A stretch of DNA of 34,606 bases from Spirochaetota bacterium (GCA_009778155.1 WRKI01000349.1:1-34606); one strand, 5' to 3'; positions 1 to 8,918 are shown, numbered from the stretch's first letter. Numbers and translations are program-made. Notes: generated from the sequence alone by a model not told the origin.

Positions 1-165
1 CCCCTGCGCCGCCCCCGCCGCGTAGACTTCGCCGGCCGCCTCCGCAGCAGCCGCCTCACTTTCGACAGCCGCCCCGCCCCCGCCGTCCCCGCCGCAGCCG
101 GTTAAAGCCCAGCCAAACAAGACGGCGGCCAAAACTGCCGCGTTTTTTTTCGCTAAACAAGCCAT
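1..165 (-). CDS. N-terminus of a lipoprotein, truncated by the window edge
   Basis: Minus-strand ATG at 165 gives MACLAKKNAAVLAAVLFGWALTGCGGDGGGGAAVESEAAAAEAAGEVYAAGAAQG, open to position 1. Lys-rich n-region, hydrophobic core and LTGC lipobox; GGGAG upstream. Not in the supplied ORF track. Confidence 0.75.
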   Translation of the reverse strand, partial: MACLAKKNAAVLAAVLFGWALTGCGGDGGGGAAVESEAAAAEAAGEVYAAGAAQG

Positions 166-290
166 AAAACCACTCCCTTTCGCTTAATTCTTGGAAGACG
201 GACTCTCCCCGCTGGTCTCATTATAACATATCCTCCGCTTTTGCAAAAGAGAGCGGCAACCCCTCTCACCAAAAACGCTTGCATTAGCCC

Positions 291-319
291 TTGCACCTTA
301 CTCATTTTTTCTGTTATAG
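291..319 (+). promoter_or_regulatory. sigma70-like promoter for pxpBC
   Basis: TTGCAC (291-296), 17-nt spacer, TTATAG (314-319), upstream of the GGAGG RBS at 374-378. Confidence 0.5.
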
Positions 320-383
320 TTTGAAGTAATTGAGCCGCGCCAAAATCTGGCATTTTGGAAGAGCCTCAATTATGGAGGATTTT

Positions 384-1124
384 ATGAGCAATGAACAGGC
401 AAGATACCTAACCTTTGGCGACCGGGGTTTAGTTGTAGAGTTTGGCAATGAAATATCCCCGCACATCAGCGCGAAAGTAAGGGGCTTGCATATCGCCGCG
501 CAAGATTCCGGCATCCCCGGCATTATTTCAATGAACCCGACTTACCGCTCGCTTATGGTGGAGTATGACCCCGGCGTTATCCGGCACAAGGAGATGCTGG
601 CCGCGCTAAAAGAGCTTGAAGAAAAACTTGGAGTAATGAAGCTGCCCGACCCCGACATCTTTATCGTTCCCACATTATACGGGGGGGAGGCCGGGCCGGA
701 TATGCAGACCGTTATGGAAAAAAACGCTCTTAGCGAACAAGAAGTCGTAAGCATTCATTCGGGAACCGACTATCTTATTTATATGTTGGGCTTTACACCC
801 GGCTTTCCGTATTTGGGCGGCATGGATAAAAAACTCGAAACGCCGAGGCTGGCCAACCCGCGCACGAAAATTCGCGGCGGAAGCGTGGGCATTGCCGGCA
901 GCCAAACAGGAATCTATTCGATTGACAGCCCAGGCGGCTGGCAGTTGATCGGACACACTCCGATTAAATTATACGATCCCGGCCGCGAAAAACCCATCCT
1001 TTACAAGACGGGCGACTACATACGTTTCCAGCCCATTGACCGAGACGAATACGATCGCATAACGACAGAGGTTGCGGCTAACGCATATCAATATCGCATT
1101 TTTCCAATGAAGGAGGCTCACTAA
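384..1124 (+). CDS. pxpB: 5-oxoprolinase subunit PxpB (KipI family)
   Basis: Family-typical sequence (YLIYMLGFTPGFPYLGGMD, TPRTKI-like NPRTKIRGGSVGIAGSQTGIYSIDSPGGWQLIGHTP). Start chosen at ATG 384 with GGAGG 6-10 nt upstream; the supplied ORF begins at 330. Confidence 0.93.
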   Translation: MSNEQARYLTFGDRGLVVEFGNEISPHISAKVRGLHIAAQDSGIPGIISMNPTYRSLMVEYDPGVIRHKEMLAALKELEEKLGVMKLPDPDIFIVPTLYGGEAGPDMQTVMEKNALSEQEVVSIHSGTDYLIYMLGFTPGFPYLGGMDKKLETPRLANPRTKIRGGSVGIAGSQTGIYSIDSPGGWQLIGHTPIKLYDPGREKPILYKTGDYIRFQPIDRDEYDRITTEVAANAYQYRIFPMKEAH

Positions 1125-1125
1125 C

Positions 1126-2232
1126 ATGGGAACTTTTGAAGTAATTGCCCCCGGACTTTTTACCACAATTCAAGACGAGGGAAGGTTCGGACACCAGCAA
1201 TCCGGCGTTTGCGTAGCAGGGGCGATGGACCCCTTCGCACACAAAGTCGCCAACATACTTTGCGGCAACGATAACATGAACGAGGCAGTGTTAGAACTTA
1301 CGATGATGGGGGCGACACTTGCCTTCCACAATGACGCATACATTTCCATAACAGGCGGCGATCTTTCCCCGGCAATAGACGGCGTGCCGGTAAAAACATG
1401 GCAAAGTTATGTTATAAAAGCCGGCAGCACGCTTTCTTTTGAAACGATGAAGTCCGGCGTGCGCGCGTATGTGGGGATTTTCGGTGGCATGGACATTCCC
1501 GTCGTTATGGGAAGCAAGTCCACATATGCCAAGGCGAAGATAGGCGGCTGGGAAGGCCGGCCGTTGAAAGCCGGCGACAAGATTCCCTACAACAAAACAA
1601 ATGTTGCAGGGAAAAGCCCAGTGCAAATGCCGGCGCAATACATACCCGCTTATGCGCAAGAAAATGTTTTGCGCGTAGTGCTTGGCCCCCAGGACGACGC
1701 TTTTACGCAAGAAGGCATCGATACATTTTTATCTTCGGCCTACACCGTTTCCAGCGAGGCAGACCGCATGGGCTACCGGCTCGAGGGTGCCGCAATTAAA
1801 CACAAAGACAAGAGCGATATAATTTCGGACGCAATGCTTATGGGCGGCATTCAGGTTCCCGGGCAGGGGCATCCGATTATTCTTATGGCAGACCGCCAGA
1901 CGACGGGCGGTTACACGAAAATAGCTTCTGTAATTTATGCCGATCTTTACAAGGTAGCCCAAGCAAAGGCCGGCGATGTTATGCGCTTTTCCGCGATTTC
2001 AATAGAAGAAGCCCAGGATTTATACGACCGGTTTTTCAAAACGCTAACAGGGATCGAGGCCGGCTTGTTGCAAGCAGAAGCAGATAGCCCGCAGATCATT
2101 GCGGCGATTGCGGCGGCAATGGAGGCGGACAAAGAGGTCAAGGTTTTCAATGTAAGGGTTGGCAACCAGTATTACTCGGTAAGCGTTTCAAAAAGCGAAA
2201 CCCAGCCCGGCACAGAAGAGCTTGAGTGTTAG
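1126..2232 (+). CDS. pxpC: 5-oxoprolinase subunit PxpC (KipA / biotin-dependent carboxyltransferase family)
   Basis: FEVIAPGLFTTIQDEGRFGHQQSGVCVAGAMDPFA and GGIQVPGQGHPIILMADRQTTGGYTKIASV are typical of PxpC; adjacent to pxpB with an RBS (AAGGAGG). Confidence 0.93.
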   Translation: MGTFEVIAPGLFTTIQDEGRFGHQQSGVCVAGAMDPFAHKVANILCGNDNMNEAVLELTMMGATLAFHNDAYISITGGDLSPAIDGVPVKTWQSYVIKAGSTLSFETMKSGVRAYVGIFGGMDIPVVMGSKSTYAKAKIGGWEGRPLKAGDKIPYNKTNVAGKSPVQMPAQYIPAYAQENVLRVVLGPQDDAFTQEGIDTFLSSAYTVSSEADRMGYRLEGAAIKHKDKSDIISDAMLMGGIQVPGQGHPIILMADRQTTGGYTKIASVIYADLYKVAQAKAGDVMRFSAISIEEAQDLYDRFFKTLTGIEAGLLQAEADSPQIIAAIAAAMEADKEVKVFNVRVGNQYYSVSVSKSETQPGTEELEC

Positions 2233-2247
2233 CTGACAGGGCAAAAT

Positions 2248-2276
2248 CCTTGGCAAATGTCGGACATTTGCCAAGG
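2248..2276. repeat. perfect 14-bp inverted repeat, 1-nt centre, between convergent pxpC and rlmB
   Basis: CCTTGGCAAATGTC-G-GACATTTGCCAAGG; on the minus strand it is followed by ATTTTG. Confidence 0.9.
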
Positions 2277-2286
2277 CACCTGCCGC

Positions 2287-3021
2287 CTAACCCCGCTGGC
2301 GGCGTGCTTCGTAAAGAAGCACCCCGGCGGCCACAGACACGTTAAGCGAATCGATTTTTCCAAAACAGGGAATGCCCACGATAGCATCGCAGCGTTCTTT
2401 CAAAAGCCGGGAAACCCCCGCCCCTTCACTGCCAAGCACGAATGCCGTTCTGCCGCTAAAATCTTTTTTGTAAAGAGCCTCGCCCTCCATGTCCGCGCCG
2501 TAAATCCAAAAACCGGCATCTTTTAGATTGTCGGCCGCCCGCACCAAATTGGCAGTTTCCGCCTGCGGAACCCAGTTTACAGCGCCGGCCGAAGTCTTGG
2601 AAAGAACCTCGGCGTGTTTCGCGCTGCGCCTGTTTCGGCTAACAACCAAATCCGCCCCCAGTTGATCGCAAGTGCGTAAAATTGCGCCGTAGTTGTGCGG
2701 GTCGGTAATCTCATCCAACAGCAAAACCAAAGAGTCCTTTCTGTCGCCCAAGTTTTCGATAAACTCTTCAAGTTTGACATCCGGCCTGTCGCTTTTTATA
2801 TCATCAACCCGCAAGGCAATCCCGCGATTTCCCGGCGCAAGCCCTTCCAGCTCGAAGGTTCCGACACGATCCACCCGGATATTGTTGTTAACAGCAAGCG
2901 CGACAACTTCTTTCGCGCGCGGCCCGGGCTTTGCCAACAGCAAGGGGCCGCAGGCCGCGCCGGTGGATTTTGCGAACTTAATCCTTTCTTCTATGGCGTG
3001 AAAGCCAGTTAAATAAATCAT
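2287..3021 (-). CDS. rlmB: 23S rRNA 2'-O-methyltransferase, TrmH/SpoU family (RlmB-like)
   Basis: SpoU motifs LLDEITDPHNYGAILRTCDQLGADLVV, FVLGSEGAGVSRLLKERCDAIVGIPCFGKIDSLNVSVAAGVLLYE; AGGAG RBS. Confidence 0.9.
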   Translation of the reverse strand: MIYLTGFHAIEERIKFAKSTGAACGPLLLAKPGPRAKEVVALAVNNNIRVDRVGTFELEGLAPGNRGIALRVDDIKSDRPDVKLEEFIENLGDRKDSLVLLLDEITDPHNYGAILRTCDQLGADLVVSRNRRSAKHAEVLSKTSAGAVNWVPQAETANLVRAADNLKDAGFWIYGADMEGEALYKKDFSGRTAFVLGSEGAGVSRLLKERCDAIVGIPCFGKIDSLNVSVAAGVLLYEARRQRG

Positions 3022-3039
3022 CGTAAAACTCCTGTAAAT

Positions 3040-3067
3040 TGGACTTGTTCAAAAAATGGACTTGTTC
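3040..3067. repeat. tandem direct repeat TGGACTTGTTC x2 (17-bp period) upstream of rlmB
   Basis: Exact 11-mer at 3040-3050 and 3057-3067. Confidence 0.85.
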
Positions 3068-3099
3068 GGAAACTTCAATTTCAAAACAACTTCAGCTCC

Positions 3100-4209
3100 T
3101 TAGCCGCTGCCTTCCTGCCGTTCCGCTTTTTTTGCCTCAACATTTTTTTGCGTTCCCAAAAGAATCGAAACAGGTTTTAGAATAGGCACATTTTCGCACA
3201 CAATTTTTATAATAACAACCATAGGAACCGCAAGAATCATCCCGACAAAGCCCCATATCCATCCCCATATTGACAGCGAAACCAGAACCATCAAGGGTGA
3301 AATACCCACATGATTTCCGACAATTCTTGGGTCCAAAAAACTGCCAATCACCGTGTTTGTCGCTAAAATCAAAATTACAACCCAAACAACCGGCAGCGGG
3401 TCTGGCCAGAACTGCACAAGCGCAAGAGACGTCATCCCGACACCGGCGGCAATACTGCCCAACATCGGTATAAAGTTCAAAAAGAATTGAAGCACTCCCC
3501 AAAGAACGGCAAACTCAAGCCCGATAATGGACAAGCCCACGCCGATTATTAAACCCGTAACAAGCGAGATAAAAAACTTCGCCGTCAAGTAACGCGAAAC
3601 TTGAACCATAGAATCGTAAGCTATCTGCTGAATGTTATCCGAGCGTTTGGCAAAAGCCGCTTCCAGTTTTTCCTTGAAAAAACTCACCTCTAGCAAAATA
3701 AAAACGATAAAAAGAATCACCAGCACCGCGCTTGAAATAAAATTGATAGAGATAGTCGAAAACGAAACCGCAAAATCGCGGATAAAATTGCGAACCCCCA
3801 ACTGCCCCCATAAGTTTTCCCAAATAGTCAAAGACTCGTCAAAGGAAAGATCGAAAAACTGGGCGACCCAAAGATAAATCTCGACAATCCGGTATTCGTA
3901 TCTGGGGTAGGCGGCGACAATGTTGCTCCCCGATGTAAAAAGAATGAAGCCGAACAGAAACAAAGCGGCAACCAAGATGCTGACCACTAAAAAAATTGAC
4001 AAAAACCGGTGAACCCGCTTTTTATCCAGCCACCTTACCATTGGATACATAACAAATGTCAACAAGACGGCGATTGTAAAGGGCAAAATAACGGAGGAGG
4101 CGACTACCAGCAAGGCTCCGACAAAAAGACAGCAAATAAATATCAGTAAAGAAAAGATGGCGCGATTCAACCGAAATCTATTGTTTTTTTCCATAGCTTT
4201 ATTATGCAA
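3100..4209 (-). CDS. AI-2E family transporter (PerM/YdiK-like membrane protein)
   Basis: Multiple TM segments; AVLWGVLQFFLNFIPMLGSIAAGVG and GSFLDPRIVGNHVGISPLMVLVSLSIWGWIWGFVGMILAVPM are characteristic. Alternative ATG at 4194. Confidence 0.88.
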   Translation of the reverse strand: MHNKAMEKNNRFRLNRAIFSLLIFICCLFVGALLVVASSVILPFTIAVLLTFVMYPMVRWLDKKRVHRFLSIFLVVSILVAALFLFGFILFTSGSNIVAAYPRYEYRIVEIYLWVAQFFDLSFDESLTIWENLWGQLGVRNFIRDFAVSFSTISINFISSAVLVILFIVFILLEVSFFKEKLEAAFAKRSDNIQQIAYDSMVQVSRYLTAKFFISLVTGLIIGVGLSIIGLEFAVLWGVLQFFLNFIPMLGSIAAGVGMTSLALVQFWPDPLPVVWVVILILATNTVIGSFLDPRIVGNHVGISPLMVLVSLSIWGWIWGFVGMILAVPMVVIIKIVCENVPILKPVSILLGTQKNVEAKKAERQEGSG

Positions 4210-4288
4210 TAAAACCGTGAAACCGGCAAGCTATTTATGATTAAAAAATGCCTCCGGCAAAGCGAATGCTGTACATAATCGAAAAAAA

Positions 4289-5089
4289 ATGCTAAAATTC
4301 AATATGGAACGGCTTTACAAGTACCCCCGGACACGGCATATAGCGGGATCGAAGCTTCAAAAGGGGGATGAGGATTTGGAGGCGGCCGCGTTTTCCGAGG
4401 TTGCCGGAAAATTTGTCGTGGTGGAAGAAAAAATCGACGGGGCGAATGCCGGCCTCTCTTTTGCCGGCGGCGAGCTGCGCTTGCAAAGCAGGGGGCATTT
4501 TTTAACCGGCGGCTACAGGGAGCGGCACTTCAACCTTTTGAAAAGGTGGGCGGCCGCGCACTCGGTCGAGCTTTACGATGTTTTGGGGGAGCGTTACATC
4601 ATGTACGGCGAGTGGATGTACGCAAAGCACACGGTCTTTTACGACATTCTGCCCCACTATTTTTTCGAGTTCGACATCTTCGACAAAGAGGGCGAAGTTT
4701 TCCTGTCAACGGAAAAACGACGGCAGATGCTCGCGCCGGTTCCCTTCGTGCAATCCGTGCCCGTTCTTAAAGAGGGCTGCCTTAAAAACGCAGACGAGCT
4801 GGCGGGCTGTTTGGGAAAGTCCTTGTATAAATCAGATGCCTGGCGGCAACGACTACGGGAAATATGCGAGAAAGAAAAACACGACTTCGATTTAGTGATG
4901 AAGCAGTCAGATGATTCGGATTTTGCGGAGGGGCTGTACATCAAGGTTGAGGAAGCCGGGGAAACAGTCCAGCGTTACAAGTTTGTACGAAAAGAATTTA
5001 CCGCGCGTATTTTATCCAGCGACAGCCATTGGCTTGAGCGGCCTATCATCGCCAACTTGCTTGTAAATCCCGGCGTTATGGGGGTGTGA
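4289..5089 (+). CDS. ATP-dependent RNA ligase, Rnl2-like
   Basis: Nucleotidyltransferase motif I VVEEKIDGANAG (KxDG), YGEWMYAKHTVFYD, motif IV EGLYIKVEE, motif V YKFVRKEF. The start may be ATG 4304 (MERLYKYPRTRHI). Confidence 0.85.
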   Translation: MLKFNMERLYKYPRTRHIAGSKLQKGDEDLEAAAFSEVAGKFVVVEEKIDGANAGLSFAGGELRLQSRGHFLTGGYRERHFNLLKRWAAAHSVELYDVLGERYIMYGEWMYAKHTVFYDILPHYFFEFDIFDKEGEVFLSTEKRRQMLAPVPFVQSVPVLKEGCLKNADELAGCLGKSLYKSDAWRQRLREICEKEKHDFDLVMKQSDDSDFAEGLYIKVEEAGETVQRYKFVRKEFTARILSSDSHWLERPIIANLLVNPGVMGV

Positions 5090-6202
5090 ATGGCCACGCT
5101 AGAACAAATCGAAGGTTATGCCTTTAGCGAATACGATTGGCGGGAACGCTTGCAAAAAACGCCGCAGGAAAAAGAGTATCACGGGGAAGGCGACGTGTGG
5201 ACGCATACAAAACTTGTCATAGAAAATCTTTTGCAAGACGATGACTACGGGCGGCTCCCCGGCGACGCGCAAAAAATTATCCTGTTAGCCGCAATCCTTC
5301 ACGACATTGGAAAACCTTTTTGCACGAAAACGCTAAACGGAAAAATCACCTCCCGGCATCATGCGGTAAGGGGCGCGATGGAAGCGAGGAAGCTGATATA
5401 CAGATACGGCTTTATGGAAGAACTGTTCGGCAGGCTCTCCTTTGCAGAACGCGAACAGGTTTGCTCAATGGTAAGATACCACGGATTGCCGCTAATGTTT
5501 TTGGAAAAGGCCGATACGGAAAAAGCCATATGCCGGGCAAGTCTTGAGGTTAATCCGGAGTACCTGTACATACTTGCAAAGGCCGATGCAAAGGGGCGCA
5601 TCTCTAAAGACAAAAAAAGCAACCTTGAAACAATAGAACTTTTCAAGGAATACTGCACGGAAAACGATTGTTTTACGCAGCCGAAACATTTCCCTAACTC
5701 AAGTGGCAAATTGTTATATTTCAAGGATGCATCGTCGTACACCGGTTACGCGCCTTACGAAAAAGACAAGTTTCCGGTGTATATGATGTGCGGCATTCCC
5801 GCCTCCGGCAAAGACACTTATATAGAAGAAAATCTGGAAGGCATCTCCGTAGTTTCGCTTGACGCTATACGCCAAGAGATGGGCGTTTCGCCGCAGGACA
5901 ATCAAGGGCTTGTCGTGCAGGCGGCAAAGGCGCAGGCGAAAAAACTGCTTGCCAAAAAACAGAGTTTTGTGTGGAACGCGGTAAACATTACGGAAAAGCG
6001 CCGGCGGCCGCTTGTTGATCTTTTTACCGCATACAATGCCTTTGTCGAAGTGATCTACACGGAAGTGCCAGTGCCGGAGCTTTTCCAGCGGAATAAGTTA
6101 CGGGAGCGCACTGTGCCGGAAAACATAATCGAAAAGCTAATCGACACAATGGAAGTGCCTAAGCTGTGGGAAAGCCACCAAGTGCGCTACAGTGTTTGTT
6201 GA
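5090..6202 (+). CDS. HD-domain phosphoesterase fused to polynucleotide kinase (HD-Pnk-like)
   Basis: N-terminal HD motif AAILHDIGKPFCT...HHAVRG; C-terminal P-loop MCGIPASGKDTYIEENL with kinase features. Starts directly after the TGA of the RNA ligase. Confidence 0.85.
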   Translation: MATLEQIEGYAFSEYDWRERLQKTPQEKEYHGEGDVWTHTKLVIENLLQDDDYGRLPGDAQKIILLAAILHDIGKPFCTKTLNGKITSRHHAVRGAMEARKLIYRYGFMEELFGRLSFAEREQVCSMVRYHGLPLMFLEKADTEKAICRASLEVNPEYLYILAKADAKGRISKDKKSNLETIELFKEYCTENDCFTQPKHFPNSSGKLLYFKDASSYTGYAPYEKDKFPVYMMCGIPASGKDTYIEENLEGISVVSLDAIRQEMGVSPQDNQGLVVQAAKAQAKKLLAKKQSFVWNAVNITEKRRRPLVDLFTAYNAFVEVIYTEVPVPELFQRNKLRERTVPENIIEKLIDTMEVPKLWESHQVRYSVC

Positions 6203-6263
6203 TGTAAAAGGAGGAAAAATGCAAATAAACCGGCAAGGGGTTTTTTGCGTTTCCAAAACGCAG

Positions 6264-6304
6264 GGAAATTAGCGGCTAACGCTTCTTGCACGCCGCTAAT
6301 TCCC
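6264..6304. repeat. inverted repeat / stem-loop overlapping the 3' end of the OFA transporter gene
   Basis: GGAAATTAGCGGC (6264-6276) pairs with GCCGCTAATTCCC (6292-6304), one mismatch in 13. Confidence 0.75.
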
Positions 6305-7486
6305 GGCAGCTTTTTTCCGTCTTGCGGCCAGCGACAAAGAACCCATAGTGTAAATGCCGAGCACCGAAAGAGCCGCCACGGCTAAAAAGCGCAGGTTGTA
6401 CGAACCCCAAAGCCCGATTACGCCCGGCATAACAAGCGCGGAAAAGGCAAAACCCAAAGCAACCGTTCCGTAGTTTTCGCCCAAGTTTTTAAGCCCGAAA
6501 TAATCGGCCGTAATAAGCGGGAAAACGCTCAAAGCCGCGCCGAAACACATCGGTATCAACGCGATCATCACGACAAACAAAGGCCCTGTCGCAAATGACA
6601 ATGTAAAAGAGGCGGCGGCAAGTATTATCATCAAACATACGACAATGTTTTCGTTACGCACCTTGCCGGAAAAAATAGGCAGCACCATGCGGCCGAATGT
6701 GTTGCTTATCCCCGTTATCATCAATAGAACCGTGGCAAAGCCCGGATCAAAGCCCCGGTAAATGGACAAAGTTTGCGCCGCCGGGTTTACAACAAAGAAC
6801 GCCACTGTAACTAGCAGAAAAGATACGATAATATGCCAGAACTCCCTTTGCCGTATCATTTCTTTCATAGTAAACTGCCGCTTGCCGTCTGAATGCACAT
6901 CCTTAACCTCGCCGCTTTCCGGGAACTTTACCATTCTGCCAAGCAAAAGACTCGCCGCAAAATATGCGGCGGAAAGCGCAAGGAAGGTTTGCCGCAGCGT
7001 AACCGCGCCCAGCAAAGCCCCGACAACTGGAGCGAAAACCGTAACGGACAGGCCGAAAGCCCCAACGCAAATCCCGGTGGCAATCCCTCGGTGGCTGGGA
7101 AACCATTTTTGCGCGGAAGAAACGACAGAGATGTAACCCATGCCGCCGCCCATTCCGCCGAGTATTCCGTAAGTTAAATACAAAAGCCAGGGGAAGGCCG
7201 CCGGGGTAAAGGCCGCCAGCAAAGAGCCGCTGCCGAGCATAAGGCCGCCGAGCATTGTTACCTTTGACGCGCCAAGTTTCCCGTGAAGTTTGCCGCCCAA
7301 AAGCCCGCCGAGCGAAAAAAAACCGATTGTAAAAGAAGCCGTTATTTTTACCGCTTCGACATCCCACACAAGTGCCTGCGAAACAGGTATGACGAATATG
7401 CCCCAAATATAAATCATGCCCAGGAACAAATTTAAAAACGTCCCGGCTGCCAGCACCTTTAACCCTTGTCTGTTTTCTTTCAACAC
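6296..7486 (-). CDS. MFS transporter, oxalate/formate antiporter (OFA) family-like
   Basis: 12-TM MFS protein with GMIYIWGIFVIPVS, GILGGMGGGMGYISVVSSAQKWFPSHRGIATGICVGAFGLSVTVFAPV. Confidence 0.85.
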   Translation of the reverse strand: MLKENRQGLKVLAAGTFLNLFLGMIYIWGIFVIPVSQALVWDVEAVKITASFTIGFFSLGGLLGGKLHGKLGASKVTMLGGLMLGSGSLLAAFTPAAFPWLLYLTYGILGGMGGGMGYISVVSSAQKWFPSHRGIATGICVGAFGLSVTVFAPVVGALLGAVTLRQTFLALSAAYFAASLLLGRMVKFPESGEVKDVHSDGKRQFTMKEMIRQREFWHIIVSFLLVTVAFFVVNPAAQTLSIYRGFDPGFATVLLMITGISNTFGRMVLPIFSGKVRNENIVVCLMIILAAASFTLSFATGPLFVVMIALIPMCFGAALSVFPLITADYFGLKNLGENYGTVALGFAFSALVMPGVIGLWGSYNLRFLAVAALSVLGIYTMGSLSLAARRKKAAGN

Positions 7487-7528
7487 TTGCCTATCCTTAT
7501 CCTTGCGAACGTAAAATTTGAGTTTGCC

Positions 7529-8830
7529 TCAGATAATAATATTCTGCTTTTTTGCCGAAAAAGTCAACTCGTCCCGGAACTTAGGATGGGCGATTGCGAT
7601 CAATGCCTTTGTGCGCTGGCTTAACGTGTGCCCGCGAAGTTTTGCGATCCCGTATTCCGTTACGACATGATCCACTTCGTTTTTCAGCGTTGTTACAATG
7701 GAGCCGGGAAGCAGCGTAGGGACGATTTTGCTTACAGTGCCGTTTTTGGAAGTGGATTCAAAAGCGATAAAACTCTTGCCCCCCTTTGATTCAAAAGCGC
7801 CGCGCACATAGTCAACCTGCCCGCCGGAGCCGGAAACGTGCCGGGTTCCTACGGATTCCGCGCTAACCTGGCCGAAGAAGTCCACCTCCACCGCCGAATT
7901 CACCGAGACAAAGTTAGGGTGCTGGGAAATTATCGCAGGATTGTTGACATAATCCACAGGCAGCATGAGTACTGCCGGATTGTCGTCAATGTAATCGTAT
8001 ATACGCCGCGAGCCTAGAGCGAAGGTTGCGACAGTGCGCCCGGTATGTATTGGCTTTTCGCTGTTAGTAACAGCGCCGCATTCCAAAAGATCGATCATCC
8101 CCTCCGTCATCATTTCCGTATGTATGCCGAGATTGTTTTTTTCGCGTAACGATTTCGCCACGGCGTTGGGAATTGCCCCGATGCCAAGCTGCAAGGTTGC
8201 GCCGTTAGGTATTTCCGCCGCGATCAAGCTCCCGATTTTCGAGCTGGCCTCGTCCATTTCCACTTTGGGCAGTTCGACAAGCAGCGCGTTGTGTTCGCAA
8301 AAAGCCGTAACTTGCGAAATATGTACGACAGGCCCGGAAAGAGCGCGCGGCATTGCCGTGTTTACCTCAAGATATATGCGCTTCGCTTTCGCCATCATCG
8401 CGACACTAAGAGATGCGCTGCAGCCAGTGCTGAAGTAGCCGTGTTTGTCCATAGGCGAAACTACCGCGTAGTATGCGTCAATGTCCACATAGTCGGTAAT
8501 AAGACCGGGGCCGTCGCGGTAATGTGTCGGCATTATGTCAGCGGCGCTTTTGGCGACAGCCGCCCGCCCGGCCGCGCCGGAGAAATAAGTTATCCCGTTG
8601 ATTTTGCCGAAAAGGTCTTCCTGATAACAAGGCAAGGGGAATAAGTCCAAAAATGCGTGTATCGTAACATTTTGTATGTCCCCGGCCCGTGCGCGATCTC
8701 CAAGGGCTTTGTATATTCCCTGCGGCGCGGCCAGGGCAGTATCGGCGGCGCAGGCCCAGCCGGGCTGTATCTCGCCGGCGATTTGCTGTGTCGTGCGTAA
8801 TTTTTCTTTGTACAGGGCTTGAAAGTTCAA
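7529..8830 (-). CDS. acetyl-CoA hydrolase/transferase family (4-hydroxybutyrate/butyryl-CoA transferase-like)
   Basis: GATLQLGIGAIPNAVAKSL, GLHTEMMTEG-like GIHTEMMTEGMIDLLECGAVTN, VSGSGGQVDYVRGA, EYGIAKLRGHTLSQRTKALIAIAHPKFRDEL. TTG start at 8830 preceded by GGAGG; the supplied ORF extends upstream to 8902. Confidence 0.88.
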   Translation of the reverse strand: MNFQALYKEKLRTTQQIAGEIQPGWACAADTALAAPQGIYKALGDRARAGDIQNVTIHAFLDLFPLPCYQEDLFGKINGITYFSGAAGRAAVAKSAADIMPTHYRDGPGLITDYVDIDAYYAVVSPMDKHGYFSTGCSASLSVAMMAKAKRIYLEVNTAMPRALSGPVVHISQVTAFCEHNALLVELPKVEMDEASSKIGSLIAAEIPNGATLQLGIGAIPNAVAKSLREKNNLGIHTEMMTEGMIDLLECGAVTNSEKPIHTGRTVATFALGSRRIYDYIDDNPAVLMLPVDYVNNPAIISQHPNFVSVNSAVEVDFFGQVSAESVGTRHVSGSGGQVDYVRGAFESKGGKSFIAFESTSKNGTVSKIVPTLLPGSIVTTLKNEVDHVVTEYGIAKLRGHTLSQRTKALIAIAHPKFRDELTFSAKKQNIII

Positions 8831-8861
8831 AATAACCTCCTTTTTTTCCAGATATTTGATA

Positions 8862-8899
8862 GGAATCCGCCGGCTAGCTTGCTGCCACCGGCGGACTCC
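8862..8899 (-). other. intercistronic RNA hairpin
   Basis: TCCGCCGG (8866-8873) and CCGGCGGA (8888-8895) arms, further pairing outside a mismatch; lies between the two genes if the TTG 8830 start is used. Confidence 0.6.
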
Positions 8900-8918
8900 C
8901 AAAGCGAATTAATCCCTC

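Noticed and set aside
153-353. 66-aa minus-strand ORF at the left edge
   Set aside because: Wrong frame: the supported minus-strand product is the lipoprotein starting at 165 with an RBS and lipobox.
2258-2266. TGTCGGACA inside the 2248-2276 palindrome as a third copy of the 17511-17558 site
   Set aside because: Half-sites are adjacent rather than separated by the 7-nt AT-rich spacer, and no sigma-54 promoter is nearby.
2257-2526. 89-aa plus-strand ORF after pxpC
   Set aside because: Begins within the palindrome and runs antisense to rlmB; no RBS or homology signal.
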